From assembly GCF_001678675.1 (NCBI RefSeq), contig NZ_LZRN01000016.1, forward strand, positions 16,107-80,106: 64,000 bases of DNA, in the 5' to 3' direction. The stretch comes from Gelidibacter algens. GTDB taxonomy: Bacteria; Bacteroidota; Bacteroidia; Flavobacteriales; Flavobacteriaceae. The translations under genes and the position numbers were made by a program. This document shows positions 35,842 through 44,054 of the stretch, piece by piece (position 1 is the stretch's first letter; every line of letters begins with the position of its first letter). The notes under the pieces are model-generated. The model was not told where the DNA came from, ran no database searches, and was given only the letters and a program-made list of their open reading frames with translations.

Positions 35842-38181
35842 ATGAACCAAGACAAATTGAATGCCGTTACTGGAAAATCTGATCAAGGGGAACTGATCAA
35901 ATATGAGGTCAGGAAGTATCTGCGCTATTGGGTGTGGTTTGTCATTGGCGTTGTGATCGCCTTAAGTATTGCATTCCTTTATTTAAGATATACAAACAAT
36001 ATTTACAATACCTCAGCCAAGATTCAAATCTTGAATAAAAATAAAGGGATTGAACTGCCCTCTTCGGCCTTTATCTTTAACCGTTCTACCATAAATTTAG
36101 AGAACGAAATTGAAGTCATCAAATCGTTGCGGATCAGTGAGCGTGTGGTAAGAAATTTAGATCTTACCATGGCGTTTTATGAAGAAGGCAATGTGAGGAC
36201 CTCCGAAATTGACCGATTTCCGTTCAGTCTCACAAAGACGATCCCCAATGATAGCATAATTTCTAATGCATCCTTTAAAATAGCAATTACTGACAAGGGC
36301 TTTGAAGTGTATAGAGGCGCTTCAGAGAAGTCCATTGTCTTTCCAAATTACAGTACCTATAGTGTAAGTCATAGCCTACCGTTTGAAATGGAAGCCAATA
36401 GCCTCAACGCGATTAAAGAAAATAAAGGGAAAACTTATATATTTAGGCTTATCCCTGTGTCTTCTGCCGCAAAAGCTATTAAAGGTGGTTTGGGAATTTC
36501 GCTATTGGGAAAAAGCAGTGAGTTATTGCAGCTTAGCTACAGCGGGCAAAGCAAATCAAAATCAGAGCGCATTCTTAATGAGGTGATGTCTGTATTTAAT
36601 TTGGATGGTATTGTGGACCGTCAAGAGGTTTCAAAAAGAACCATTGCTTTTATTGATGAACGCTTTGAACTGTTGGCAGGGGAGTTGGATTCTATAGAAG
36701 GGAAAAAACAGGATTACAAACAGAATAATAATTTTTTTACTGTAGAATCTGATGCGGCATTGGGCATGTCACAACGCACCGCATCGGAAAACGAAGTATT
36801 TGCCATCGAAAGCCAAATTTTGTTGTCTAATATGTTGGTAGAATCCTTAAATATCAAGAATAATGACTACGAGTTACTGCCCGCCAATATTGGTATTTCC
36901 AGTGCCAATACCAATGAGCTTATAGGCACTTATAATGCCTTGATTTTTGAGCGTGATAATTATTTGACCAGTGGTGGGGAAAACAACCCTATGGTGCAGA
37001 CCCTTAATGAGCAGTTGAAAGAACTGGCTAGGAATATCAATGTGTCATTGAGCTCCTACAAAGCACAATTACAGGCTTCAAAGAATCAGTTGGAGACAAG
37101 GAATACGAAGTTCTCCTCGCAGGTTTCTGCAATCCCAGCCAAGGAAAAAATTATGCGTTCCATTGAGCGCCAACAAGCCATTAAAGAAACCTTGTATTTG
37201 TTTTTACTCCAAAAGAGAGAAGAAGCCGCAATTAATTTAGCCATCACGGAGCCCTCTATTAAAGTGGTTGAATATGCCATTTCTAGTGGCGCACCCATTT
37301 CACCAAATCCAAAGAACATTTATCTTATGGCCTTTGTTGCCGGATTACTTGTGCCTTTTGGGGGAATTTATGCCAGTATTTTATTGGATACGAAAGTTAA
37401 AGGGAAAAAGGATGTCAAGTTGAGAGTAGATCATATCCCGATTTTAGCGGAGCTTCCAAAAATTAAAGGCACAGATCAGGTGTTTATTGATCCCACAGCC
37501 CGCAATATTCAAGCAGAGGCCTTTAGGATCTTGAGTTCTAATGTTAATTATATTTTGCCCGCCGGAAAGGAGTCCAAAGGCAAGGTGATCTACGTGACCT
37601 CTACCATAAAAGGAGAAGGGAAAACCTATGTGGCGATGAACCTTTCATTAGCGCTTTCTAGTTTAAACAAAAAGGTATTGTTGATTGGCGCCGATTTGAG
37701 AAATCCGCAAATCCATCATTACACGCAACCTGAATCTGATAAAAACCAACCTGGGCTTTCCAATTATTTACATGATGTCTCCTTTAATTGGAGGGATGCT
37801 TTGATCAAAGGCTTTTTGATGCATACCACTCACGACATTTTACTTGCAGGGGCGATACCTCCAAATCCTGCGCATTTATTGACCAATGGGCGTTTTGAAT
37901 CGTTGTTGAATGCCGCTAAAGAAGACTATGATTATATCATCGTAGATACCGCCCCTACAATTTTGGTGACCGATACTCTGCTGATTTCTGAATTTGCTGA
38001 CGCCACCTTATATTTGGTAAGAGCGGAAGTGACCGAGAAAAACCTATTGGACTTCTCAAAAGAGCTCAACGATTCAGGACGTTTGAAAAACATGGCGTAT
38101 ATTATTAATGGGGTTGGCGCAAGCAAATCTTACGGATATAGTTATAATTATGGCTACAACTATGGCTATGGTAATGACTAA
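35842..38181 (+). CDS. polysaccharide co-polymerase and tyrosine autokinase (Wzc-like)
   Basis: 779 residues. An N-terminal Wzz domain with transmembrane helix (about residues 32-50) is followed by a long periplasmic coiled-coil region (about 240-440), the second membrane helix (IYLMAFVAGLLVPFGGIY, about residues 493-510) and a cytoplasmic BY-kinase domain: Walker A GEGKT at 591-595 (Lys594), Walker A' LLIGADLRNPQ, Walker B YIIVDTAP. The C-terminus SYGYSYNYGYNYGYGND is a tyrosine cluster for autophosphorylation. It controls chain length and export with Wza. No separate Wzb phosphatase is adjacent; the only candidate is the fused one at 14810. Confidence 0.95.
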   Translation: MNQDKLNAVTGKSDQGELIKYEVRKYLRYWVWFVIGVVIALSIAFLYLRYTNNIYNTSAKIQILNKNKGIELPSSAFIFNRSTINLENEIEVIKSLRISERVVRNLDLTMAFYEEGNVRTSEIDRFPFSLTKTIPNDSIISNASFKIAITDKGFEVYRGASEKSIVFPNYSTYSVSHSLPFEMEANSLNAIKENKGKTYIFRLIPVSSAAKAIKGGLGISLLGKSSELLQLSYSGQSKSKSERILNEVMSVFNLDGIVDRQEVSKRTIAFIDERFELLAGELDSIEGKKQDYKQNNNFFTVESDAALGMSQRTASENEVFAIESQILLSNMLVESLNIKNNDYELLPANIGISSANTNELIGTYNALIFERDNYLTSGGENNPMVQTLNEQLKELARNINVSLSSYKAQLQASKNQLETRNTKFSSQVSAIPAKEKIMRSIERQQAIKETLYLFLLQKREEAAINLAITEPSIKVVEYAISSGAPISPNPKNIYLMAFVAGLLVPFGGIYASILLDTKVKGKKDVKLRVDHIPILAELPKIKGTDQVFIDPTARNIQAEAFRILSSNVNYILPAGKESKGKVIYVTSTIKGEGKTYVAMNLSLALSSLNKKVLLIGADLRNPQIHHYTQPESDKNQPGLSNYLHDVSFNWRDALIKGFLMHTTHDILLAGAIPPNPAHLLTNGRFESLLNAAKEDYDYIIVDTAPTILVTDTLLISEFADATLYLVRAEVTEKNLLDFSKELNDSGRLKNMAYIINGVGASKSYGYSYNYGYNYGYGND

Positions 38182-38274
38182 TATCAGTTTTTTTCTTATG
38201 AGTATGTGATAATTATCATGGGATGTGTGATTAGTATGGGTTACTTTTATGAGTGAATTTAAGAGACCAGAACC

Positions 38275-38694
38275 ATGAAAACAATACCGCCAATTTCTAC
38301 AATAATGTCCGTTAAGATTATCACGCTTAAAAAAGATGATGATCTTGAAAAGGCCGAACTTCTATTTAAAAAACATAAGATCAGACACATTCCTGTAGTC
38401 AATGGCGATGCCATTATCGGGATGTTGAGCTATACCGATTTACTTCGGATAAGTTTTGCAGATGCTGTAGATGAGTCTGAAACTGAAATCGAGAGCTTGG
38501 TCTATAATATGTTTACGATAGAGCATGTGATGGCTAAAAATCTAGTCAGCGTGTCTTCTGATACAAGCATCAAGGACGTTGCTAAAATTTTATCAAAAAA
38601 AGAATTTCACGCCTTGCCGGTTGTTGATGATGGCGCTTTGGTGGGGATTGTCACCACTACGGATTTGATCAACTATTTGTTGACACAGCTGTAA
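38275..38694 (+). CDS. tandem CBS-domain protein
   Basis: 139 residues made of two CBS domains only: MSVKIITLKKDDDLEKAELL ... RHIPVVNGDAIIGMLSYTDLL and MAKNLVSVSSDTSIKDVAKIL ... HALPVVDDGALVGIVTTTDL. Such stand-alone pairs bind adenine nucleotides and act as energy or ligand sensors on a partner protein. It lies 93 bases after wzc on the same strand, and the convergent rpe gene follows. Its partner is unknown; a role in the polysaccharide locus is only positional. Confidence 0.9.
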   Translation: MKTIPPISTIMSVKIITLKKDDDLEKAELLFKKHKIRHIPVVNGDAIIGMLSYTDLLRISFADAVDESETEIESLVYNMFTIEHVMAKNLVSVSSDTSIKDVAKILSKKEFHALPVVDDGALVGIVTTTDLINYLLTQL

Positions 38695-38828
38695 TGTAAG
38701 AGCTGCTATGTAACGCGTAATTACCAGTTTTTAGGCAATTGAATTGGCTTGAAAATTACACCTATTTTTATATTCCCTGCCAGAAAAAGGTAGGGTTTTC
38801 TGTTTTATCTCGCTTTTGGGGAGGTTGG

Positions 38829-38998
38829 AATTTCTATTTAGTTTTGGATGGGTAAAATAGGGATCAGGTCATAAACTCGATTGATGGTGGAAAACACCAA
38901 CAATGGCGTGAAAAATTTCTATTTAGTTTTGGATGGGTAAAATAGGGATCAGGTCATAAACTCGATTGTTGGTGGAAAACACCAACAATGGCGTAATA
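38829..38998. repeat. 85-bp tandem duplication with a hairpin
   Basis: Two nearly identical 85-base copies lie head to tail (38829-38913 and 38914-38998), beginning AATTTCTATTTAGTTTTGGA. Each contains a hairpin: in copy 2 ATTGTTGGTG (38965-38974) pairs perfectly with CACCAACAAT (38980-38989) around GAAAA; copy 1 (38880-38904) has one mismatch. The pair sits between the convergent CBS and rpe genes. No coding potential. Confidence 0.9.
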
Positions 38999-39000
38999 TA

Positions 39001-39029
39001 AAACCCCGATGGCGAAGCCTTCAGGGTTT
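39001..39029. terminator. bidirectional terminator between the CBS gene and rpe
   Basis: AAACCC pairs with GGGTTT, continuing inward through GA, GGC and a GAA loop with two mismatches (39001-39029). On the + strand it is followed by ATTAGTTTTAT and on the minus strand by TATATTA, so it could end transcription of both convergent genes, although the T runs are weak. Confidence 0.55.
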
Positions 39030-39076
39030 ATTAGTTTTATCTACTTTAGAAAAGATTGGGAACTATCTTTTAAGAT

Positions 39077-39748
39077 TTAGATCATTTTAGAATTGGCTAA
39101 GTCTCTCAAGGTTTTGATCGTTGCCGTTGGATTGTCACTTTTAAATACATGACTCCCTGCTACAAAAGCGTCTGCGCCCGCAGCTACTAATTTTTGAATG
39201 TTTTGGTCTGTAACCCCGCCATCAACTTCTATACGCGTATCCAACCCTTGTTCATCAATCATTTTACGCAGGTTTTTGATCCGCTTGTAAGTCACTTCTT
39301 CAAATTTCTGTCCGCCGAAACCTGGGTTAATGGACATCAACAGCACCATATAACATTCCGGCAATATATCTTCTAAAACAACGAGCGGGGTTGTGATATT
39401 GAGTACAACACCCGCTTTGCAACCCGCATCCTTAATTTGTCGCAACGTCCGGTGTAAATGGACCGTTGATTCGTAATGGACGGTGATAATATCGGCACCA
39501 ACTTTGGCGAATTCTTCGATAAAGCGTTCTGGTTTTTCAATCATTAAATGGACGTCCAGGGGCTTCGTGGCGTGTTTTTTAATGGCTGCAATTACAGGCA
39601 TCCCATAAGAGATGTTGGGTACAAAGTGGCCATCCATCACATCAATGTGAAACCAATCGGCATCACTGTTGTTGACCATTTCAACATCACGTTGAAGGTT
39701 GCCAAAATCGGCGGCGAGCATGGAAGGGGCGATAAGTTTTGAAGACAT
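39077..39748 (-). CDS. rpe: ribulose-phosphate 3-epimerase
   Basis: 223-residue TIM-barrel enzyme of the pentose phosphate pathway, interconverting ribulose-5-phosphate and xylulose-5-phosphate. Motifs: LIAPSMLAADFGNL, WFHIDVMDGHFVPN (metal-binding His and catalytic Asp), HLMIEKPE, MSINPGFGGQKF and IEVDGGV with the second catalytic Asp. Length and all active-site regions are normal. The gene is alone, convergent with the CBS gene. Confidence 0.97.
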   Translation of the reverse strand: MSSKLIAPSMLAADFGNLQRDVEMVNNSDADWFHIDVMDGHFVPNISYGMPVIAAIKKHATKPLDVHLMIEKPERFIEEFAKVGADIITVHYESTVHLHRTLRQIKDAGCKAGVVLNITTPLVVLEDILPECYMVLLMSINPGFGGQKFEEVTYKRIKNLRKMIDEQGLDTRIEVDGGVTDQNIQKLVAAGADAFVAGSHVFKSDNPTATIKTLRDLANSKMI

Positions 39749-39771
39749 GTGGTGGTGTTTTTAAGTTTTTG

Positions 39772-39779
39772 CAAAGATA
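39772..39779 (-). promoter_or_regulatory. -7 box of the rpe promoter
   Basis: The minus strand reads TATCTTTG (TAnnTTTG) 24 bases before the rpe ATG. The -33 region falls in the adjoining heptamer array and has no TTG at ideal spacing, so only the -7 element is supported. Confidence 0.4.
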
Positions 39780-39790
39780 GGGAAATTTAG

Positions 39791-39881
39791 TTGGCGGTAT
39801 TCAGTCGGCAGTCTTCAGTCTTCAGTTGGCAGTCTTCAGTCGGCGGTCTTCAGTTGGCGATCTTCAGTATTCGGCGTTCAG
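39791..39881. repeat. heptamer array (TCTTCAG / TTGGCAG units)
   Basis: Thirteen 7-base units in exact phase: a constant CAG or CGG end with variable first four bases (TCTT, TTGG, TCGG, TATT, CGTT). It lies upstream of rpe in a 1013-base gap (39749-40761) that contains only repeats and hairpins. Confidence 0.9.
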
Positions 39882-39944
39882 GGTAAGTAGTTTGGAATAT
39901 GGAATTTTGAGTATGAGGTATGAGGTCTGGTTTTTGGAATTTGG

Positions 39945-40345
39945 TACTTGTTGTTTGTTGTAAAGTTGAACTCTACCAGGATTATTGTTCTCTGTGTTCT
40001 CGGTGAAACCTCTGAGGGTCTCTGTGTCATTTTATCTCGCAAAGTCGCGGAGGCGCAAAGTTGTTTGTTGTAAAATTGAAGGTCTGTAAAGATAGAGTTC
40101 TTTAGGTGTCATGGTGGAGTAGGTAGTTTGTTAGCAGTTTACAGCCTTCGGTTGGCAGTCTTCAGTCTTCAGTGTTCAGTGTTCGGTGTTCGGTATTCGG
40201 TGTTCAGTGTTCGGTCTGGTGCTTGTTGTTTGTTGTAAAGTTGAACTCTACCAAGATTAGTGTTCTCTGTTTGTCTCTGTGAAACCTCTTTGGTTCTCTG
40301 TACCATTTTATCTCGCAAAGTCGCGGAGGCGCAAAGGTGGTTGTT
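39945..40345. repeat. imperfect direct repeat of about 130 bp
   Basis: Copy 1 (39945-40073) and copy 2 (about 40220-40350) share CTTGTTGTTTGTTGTAAAGT at the start, then a CTCTGTG-rich part and the end ATCTCGCAAAGTCGCGGAGG. The start-to-start distance is about 275 bases. Between them sits a heptamer array. The CGCAAAGTCGCGGAGGCGCAAAG part resembles an intergenic word dispersed in many Bacteroidota; a degenerate copy (CTTTACGACTTTGCGTGAAA) occurs before trkH near 59094. Confidence 0.8.
40131..40219. repeat. heptamer array (TGTTCAG / TGTTCGG units)
   Basis: Twelve units in 7-base phase ending in CAG or CGG, of the same type as 39791-39881 but with a different mix of variants. A third short array of the same type (TTGGCAG, TCTTCAG, TCTTTAG) lies at 40369-40403. 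Confidence 0.88.
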
Positions 40346-40454
40346 GTTACCGTGAATTAGATAGCTTGTTGGCAGTCTTCAGTCTTCAGTCTTTAGTCTT
40401 TCCGGGAGGAAGGAGGCACTTTTATTTGCTAAATTTTTTAAAAAGATGAAAGTT

Positions 40455-40544
40455 CCCTTCCCTTTGGGAAGGGTTAGGGATGGGCTATTTCCCCTTCCCT
40501 TTGGGAAGGGTTAGGGATGGGCTAAGTTTCTTCCCTTTGGGAAG
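40455..40544. repeat. 37-bp tandem repeat with hairpins, three copies
   Basis: Copies start at 40455, 40492 and 40529. Each has the inverted repeat CCCTTCCC TTT GGGAAGGG, followed in the first two by TTAGGGATGGGCTA; the third is partly degenerate. A related hairpin word occurs at 43943. Such palindromic units can fold in RNA or in cruciform DNA. Confidence 0.87.
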
Positions 40545-40566
40545 ACGGAAGATGGGCCTAAAAACA

Positions 40567-40591
40567 AACCCCCGGTAATCAGCCGAGGGTT
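40567..40591 (-). terminator. terminator downstream of the sigma factor gene
   Basis: AACCCTCGG/CCGGGGGTT stem (nine pairs, one mismatch) with a CTGATTA loop, followed on the minus strand by TGTTTTT. It lies about 170 bases after the sigma-factor stop codon, reading in the same direction. Confidence 0.65.
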
Positions 40592-40621
40592 CTTTCATCA
40601 ATCAAAAAACGAACAGCCTTA

Positions 40622-40699
40622 ACACCCACGGAAGTGGGTGTCCCTCTAAAATGAGAGTAAACTGTTTGTTGCTTTCAAATTCCTCCCGAAACTTCGGGA
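40622..40699. other. two perfect hairpins in the 3' region of the sigma factor transcript
   Basis: ACACCCAC (40622-40629) pairs with GTGGGTGT (40634-40641) around GGAA, and TCCCGAA (40684-40690) pairs with TTCGGGA (40693-40699) around AC. A third inverted repeat, AAACCTACC / GGTAGGTTT (40758-40778), overlaps the sigma-factor stop codon. Together with the terminator at 40567 they would give a structured 3' end. Confidence 0.6.
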
Positions 40700-40761
40700 T
40701 TCAAGATTTAAATTCTAAATATTAGTTTTGGAATTTGGTGCTTGAAATTTGGAATTTAAAC

Positions 40762-41625
40762 CTACCCTAGGTAGGTTTTTAATATTTTGCTGCGTGAGGT
40801 ATGTTTCAACCTACGAATTGCTTTTTCTTTAATCTGACGGACACGTTCGCGCGTTAGGTCAAAGGTCTCACCGATTTCTTCCAGAGTCATCGGGTGTTGG
40901 TCTCCCAAACCAAAGTACAAACGGATCACGTCTGCTTCACGAGGGGTCAATGTTTCCAAAGCACGTTCGATCTCTGTACGCAAGGATTCATGTAACAAAT
41001 CTTTATCAGGATTTGGAGATTCTCCAGAACGCAAGACATCGTATAAGTTGGAATCTTCACCTTCAACCAACGGCGCATCCATGGAGACGTGACGGCCAGA
41101 GTTTTTCATGGACTCTTTTACATCATTGATGGTCATGTCCAATTCTTTGGCAATCTCTTCTGCACTTGGCGGACGCTCATGACTTTGCTCTAAAAAAGCA
41201 AAGGTCTTGTTGATTTTGTTAATCGATCCAATTTTATTCAATGGCAAACGGACAATACGTGATTGTTCAGCCAAAGCCTGTAAAATGGATTGACGGATCC
41301 ACCACACCGCGTAAGAAATAAATTTGAAACCACGTGTTTCATCAAAACGCTGTGCCGCTTTGATCAAACCTAAGTTGCCTTCATTAATTAAATCTGGTAA
41401 GGTCAGGCCTTGATTTTGGTATTGTTTTGCTACCGAGACAACAAAACGTAGATTGGCTTTTGTCAATTTTTCTAAGGCAAGTTGATCTCCTGCTTTGATC
41501 CGCTGTGCCAATTCAACTTCTTCATCAGCGGTAATTAAGTCAACTTTTCCAATTTCTTGAAGATACTTGTCTAGCGAAGCTGTTTCCCTATTGGTAACTT
41601 GCTTCGTAATTTTGAGTTGTCTCAT
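40762..41625 (-). CDS. rpoD: primary (housekeeping) RNA polymerase sigma factor
   Basis: 287 residues, the short form of sigma-70 typical of Bacteroidota, which lacks the large region 1.1. Region 1.2: [20 protein letters not shown]. Region 2: [21 protein letters not shown] and the -10 reading helix [17 protein letters not shown]. Region 3: [13 protein letters not shown]. Region 4: [18 protein letters not shown] and the helix-turn-helix [22 protein letters not shown]. This sigma reads the unusual TTG/TAnnTTTG promoters seen here. The gene is monocistronic with structured 3' DNA. Confidence 0.97.
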   Translation of the reverse strand: MRQLKITKQVTNRETASLDKYLQEIGKVDLITADEEVELAQRIKAGDQLALEKLTKANLRFVVSVAKQYQNQGLTLPDLINEGNLGLIKAAQRFDETRGFKFISYAVWWIRQSILQALAEQSRIVRLPLNKIGSINKINKTFAFLEQSHERPPSAEEIAKELDMTINDVKESMKNSGRHVSMDAPLVEGEDSNLYDVLRSGESPNPDKDLLHESLRTEIERALETLTPREADVIRLYFGLGDQHPMTLEEIGETFDLTRERVRQIKEKAIRRLKHTSRSKILKTYLG

Positions 41626-41726
41626 TTAAATGTGTCTCTGTTATTTAAAATAGTGAATAATCCTTTCGTAAGTAGTTATACGCAAAAGGCACTCAAAATG
41701 TTACAAGATGGTGAAAATTAATTTTT

Positions 41727-42101
41727 TTAAATCTTAATCAATTTTTTATCCGCTAAGTTGATGTCTTCAAGCATCTCATTGGTAAACTTGTAGTGCCCAC
41801 GGGTGGTGATAATCTTGAAGCGGGAAGACGTCATTGTGCTTAAGGTGTTAAGAAATAACCACTTTGATTTCAATAAACGTGGTTCGTCTGACTTTAAACT
41901 CAGTTCAAAATAATGTTTTCTGCCTTCCTTTTCGGCTACAATGTCTGGGGTAACATCAATATCACTGCCTTTTTTGTGATACGATTTTGGGGTTTCATAA
42001 CCCTCTGCGTCTGCTTTGATGTTTTCAAAACCACTCTTCTCTAAGTAAGCCAAAGAATTACTTAAAATGTCTGAATATTTCTCTTTATCTGTGTAAACCA
42101 T
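41727..42101 (-). CDS. hypothetical protein, possible PD-(D/E)xK-like fold
   Basis: 124 residues, no recognised name. The middle part DIDVTPDIVAEKEGRKHYFELSLK resembles the beta-hairpin core of PD-(D/E)xK nuclease-fold proteins (Pro52-Asp53, Glu66, Lys70), but the spacing is ExxxK instead of ExK, so catalysis is doubtful. The protein is highly charged, without signal peptide or membrane segment, and is likely cytosolic. It lies about 100 bases upstream of the sigma factor gene on the same strand and could share its transcript. Confidence 0.65.
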   Translation of the reverse strand: MVYTDKEKYSDILSNSLAYLEKSGFENIKADAEGYETPKSYHKKGSDIDVTPDIVAEKEGRKHYFELSLKSDEPRLLKSKWLFLNTLSTMTSSRFKIITTRGHYKFTNEMLEDINLADKKLIKI

Positions 42102-42547
42102 AACCTAGAATATAATTAAATTTTTAACTAATACAAATTTTTGTGAGGTTTTAACAGTTTCAGTCGGCAGTCCTCAGTCGGCAGTCCTCAGTCCTCAGTC
42201 TACAGTCTCAGTCTCGGTGTTGCAGTTCTGCCTGTCTAAGGGCGGGTTCGCAAAAGCCGTGGGGGGCAAGCTGTTGACAGTCTCTTCGTTTTTGGAAATA
42301 TTAAAGAGCGAAAGGTGCTTTAGGTAAATCATCATTAGATTTTAATCCATGCTTAGTGGCTGATTTCCTCCTCTGTGAATCTCTGCGTTCCTCTGTGTAA
42401 CTCTGTGACATCCTTTTTTGTAACAAGCAATATTAATGTCAGTCTTTACTCATCCGTACTCCGTCATCCATCATCGGTCATCCATCATCCGTCATCCGTC
42501 ATCCATCACCCGTCACCCGTCATCCGTCATTCTCCCATCCGTCTTTA
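42102..42547. repeat. repeat-filled gap between proA and the hypothetical gene
   Basis: The 446-base gap holds a TCGGCAG/TCCTCAG heptamer array (42158-42217), an R4-like piece in inverted order (CTGCCTGTCTAAGGGCGGGT, 42228-42247), four 10-base units of CTCTGTGAAT type (42373-42412), and a CATCCGT/CATCCAT heptamer array (42451-42543) that ends four bases before the proA stop codon. 42273-42370 shows nothing. No coding sequence is supported. Confidence 0.85.
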
Positions 42548-43747
42548 TTAAACCCTCACATGCCCATCACCAAATACATAATATTTATTGGTCACCAATT
42601 GTTTTAATCCCAATGGGCCTCTGTGGTGCAATTTATCGGTGCTGATGGCCAATTCTGCGCCAACGCCCATTTGACCACCATCGGTAAAACGAGTGGATGC
42701 ATTGTGGTATACGGCAGCACTGTCTACTTGCTCCATGAATTTTTGTGCTAAAGCTTTATTTTCGGTCAAAATTACAGCGGAATGGCCACCAGAATATTTG
42801 TTGATCATGTCAATAGCACTGTCTTCATTGTCAGTTTCTGCAACTAAAAGTTTCATCGCTAAATATTCTTCATACCAAGTGTCCTCGTTTTCAATTTGAG
42901 GTTCTTCTGTTAGAATCTTTCCTACTTTAGTATCCACTAGCAATTCCACCTTCAAGCTTTTCAAAACTGTTTGAAGTTCTTTCAGTTTGTGTTCATAATT
43001 CGGAATGTTTTTATCAATCAACACTTTATCAAGAGCGTTGCATCCTGAAATCTTATCTGTTTTAGCGTTTACGATGACTTTGATTGCTTTTTCCCAATCG
43101 GCATCTTTGGCAACATATAAAAAGTTATTGCCTCTCCCACTGATCAACACCGCGCAAGTAGCGTGGTCCTTTACAAATTTGATGAGGCGCTCGCCACCTC
43201 TTGGCACGATCAAATCAATTTTCTCGGTCGGATTTTTCAAAAATTCTTGGGTTTCCTCACGTTTCAAGTGTAGCAGCTTAATCCAATCTTTTGAAAGACC
43301 GTTTTCTGCTAAGGCTTCATGCCAGCATTTCTCTAAGGTAAGATTACTATTCAAAGCTTCCTTCCCGCCTTTGAGGAGAATTTTGTTATTCGCTTTAAAA
43401 GCTAAAACGGCGGCTTCAATAGTCACATCTGGACGTGATTCATAAATGATCATGATGGTCCCGAAGGGCGCAGTTTTATTGATGATTTTCAGTCCGCTGT
43501 CCAAAGTCAAATCTGATATTTCTTTTCCTACAGGGTCTTCTTGCGCTCTCACTTGTTTAATGGCGGTAATCATCCCGTCAATTTTAGAATCGTCAACCAC
43601 CAATCGGTCATAGAGTGCCTGATCATCTCTATCAAAGGCATCCAAATCTTTTTGGTTAGCTTCTAAAATAGCATGTCGTTCTTTATCAAGAATGTTCATC
43701 ATCGATTGAAGAACGTTATTTTTTATATCTGTATCTATAAGTTTCAT
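42548..43747 (-). CDS. proA: gamma-glutamyl phosphate reductase
   Basis: 399 residues, aldehyde-dehydrogenase fold. Second enzyme of proline synthesis: reduces gamma-glutamyl phosphate to glutamate semialdehyde with NADPH. Visible features: IMIIYESRPDVTIEAAVLAFKANN (in outline), LIVPRGGERLIKFV, the nucleophile Cys in SGCNALDKVLID, YEEYLAMKLLVAET and VYHNASTRFTDGGQMGVGAE. Last gene of the proC-proB-proA set; a 307-base repeat-bearing gap separates it from proB. Confidence 0.97.
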   Translation of the reverse strand: MKLIDTDIKNNVLQSMMNILDKERHAILEANQKDLDAFDRDDQALYDRLVVDDSKIDGMITAIKQVRAQEDPVGKEISDLTLDSGLKIINKTAPFGTIMIIYESRPDVTIEAAVLAFKANNKILLKGGKEALNSNLTLEKCWHEALAENGLSKDWIKLLHLKREETQEFLKNPTEKIDLIVPRGGERLIKFVKDHATCAVLISGRGNNFLYVAKDADWEKAIKVIVNAKTDKISGCNALDKVLIDKNIPNYEHKLKELQTVLKSLKVELLVDTKVGKILTEEPQIENEDTWYEEYLAMKLLVAETDNEDSAIDMINKYSGGHSAVILTENKALAQKFMEQVDSAAVYHNASTRFTDGGQMGVGAELAISTDKLHHRGPLGLKQLVTNKYYVFGDGHVRV

Positions 43748-43817
43748 AGTTTCGTTTTTAATATTAATTATTGTGGTGTGGCTAGAACTTCAAAAATCTT
43801 GGTTCCGTAATATCTCA

Positions 43818-43966
43818 CCCTTCCGACTCCAATTCCTTTTCGGGAACCCTTCCGGATCCAATTCCTTTTCTGGGCCCTTCCGGATCCAATTCCTTTCCGG
43901 GAACCCTTCCGACTCCAATTCCTTTTCGGGAATTGGAGCCACCTTCCCTTGAAAAAAGGGAAGGGA
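43818..43966. repeat. 28/29-bp tandem repeat (four copies) and hairpins in the proB-proA gap
   Basis: Copies of CCCTTCCGACTCCAATTCCT plus TTTCGGGAA start at 43818, 43847, 43875 and 43904. The last copy folds on itself, since GACTCCAATTC pairs with GAATTGGAGCC. It is followed by CTTCCCTT / AAAGGGAAG (43943-43966), related to the 40455 units. A reading frame through this tract would give a Glu-Arg-Asn-rich repeat peptide and is not believed. Confidence 0.87.
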
Positions 43967-43990
43967 CTTTTCCTCTATTTGATTATAAAC

Positions 43991-44040
43991 GTCAAGCTTC
44001 AAGCTTCAATCTTCCAACTTCAAGCTTCAAGCTTCAAAAC
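43991..44040. repeat. heptamer array (TTCAAGC units)
   Basis: Seven 7-base units (GTCAAGC, TTCAAGC, TTCAATC, TTCCAAC, then TTCAAGC again) in exact phase, ending 15 bases before the proB stop codon. Confidence 0.88.
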
Positions 44041-44054
44041 CGCTATAGTGCTTT

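Noticed and set aside
39791..40403. Possible CRISPR array because of short repeated words
   Set aside because: Units are contiguous 7-mers without spacers of constant length, and there are no cas genes.
43790..44002. 70-residue open frame between proB and proA
   Set aside because: It only translates the 28/29-bp tandem repeat and hairpins.
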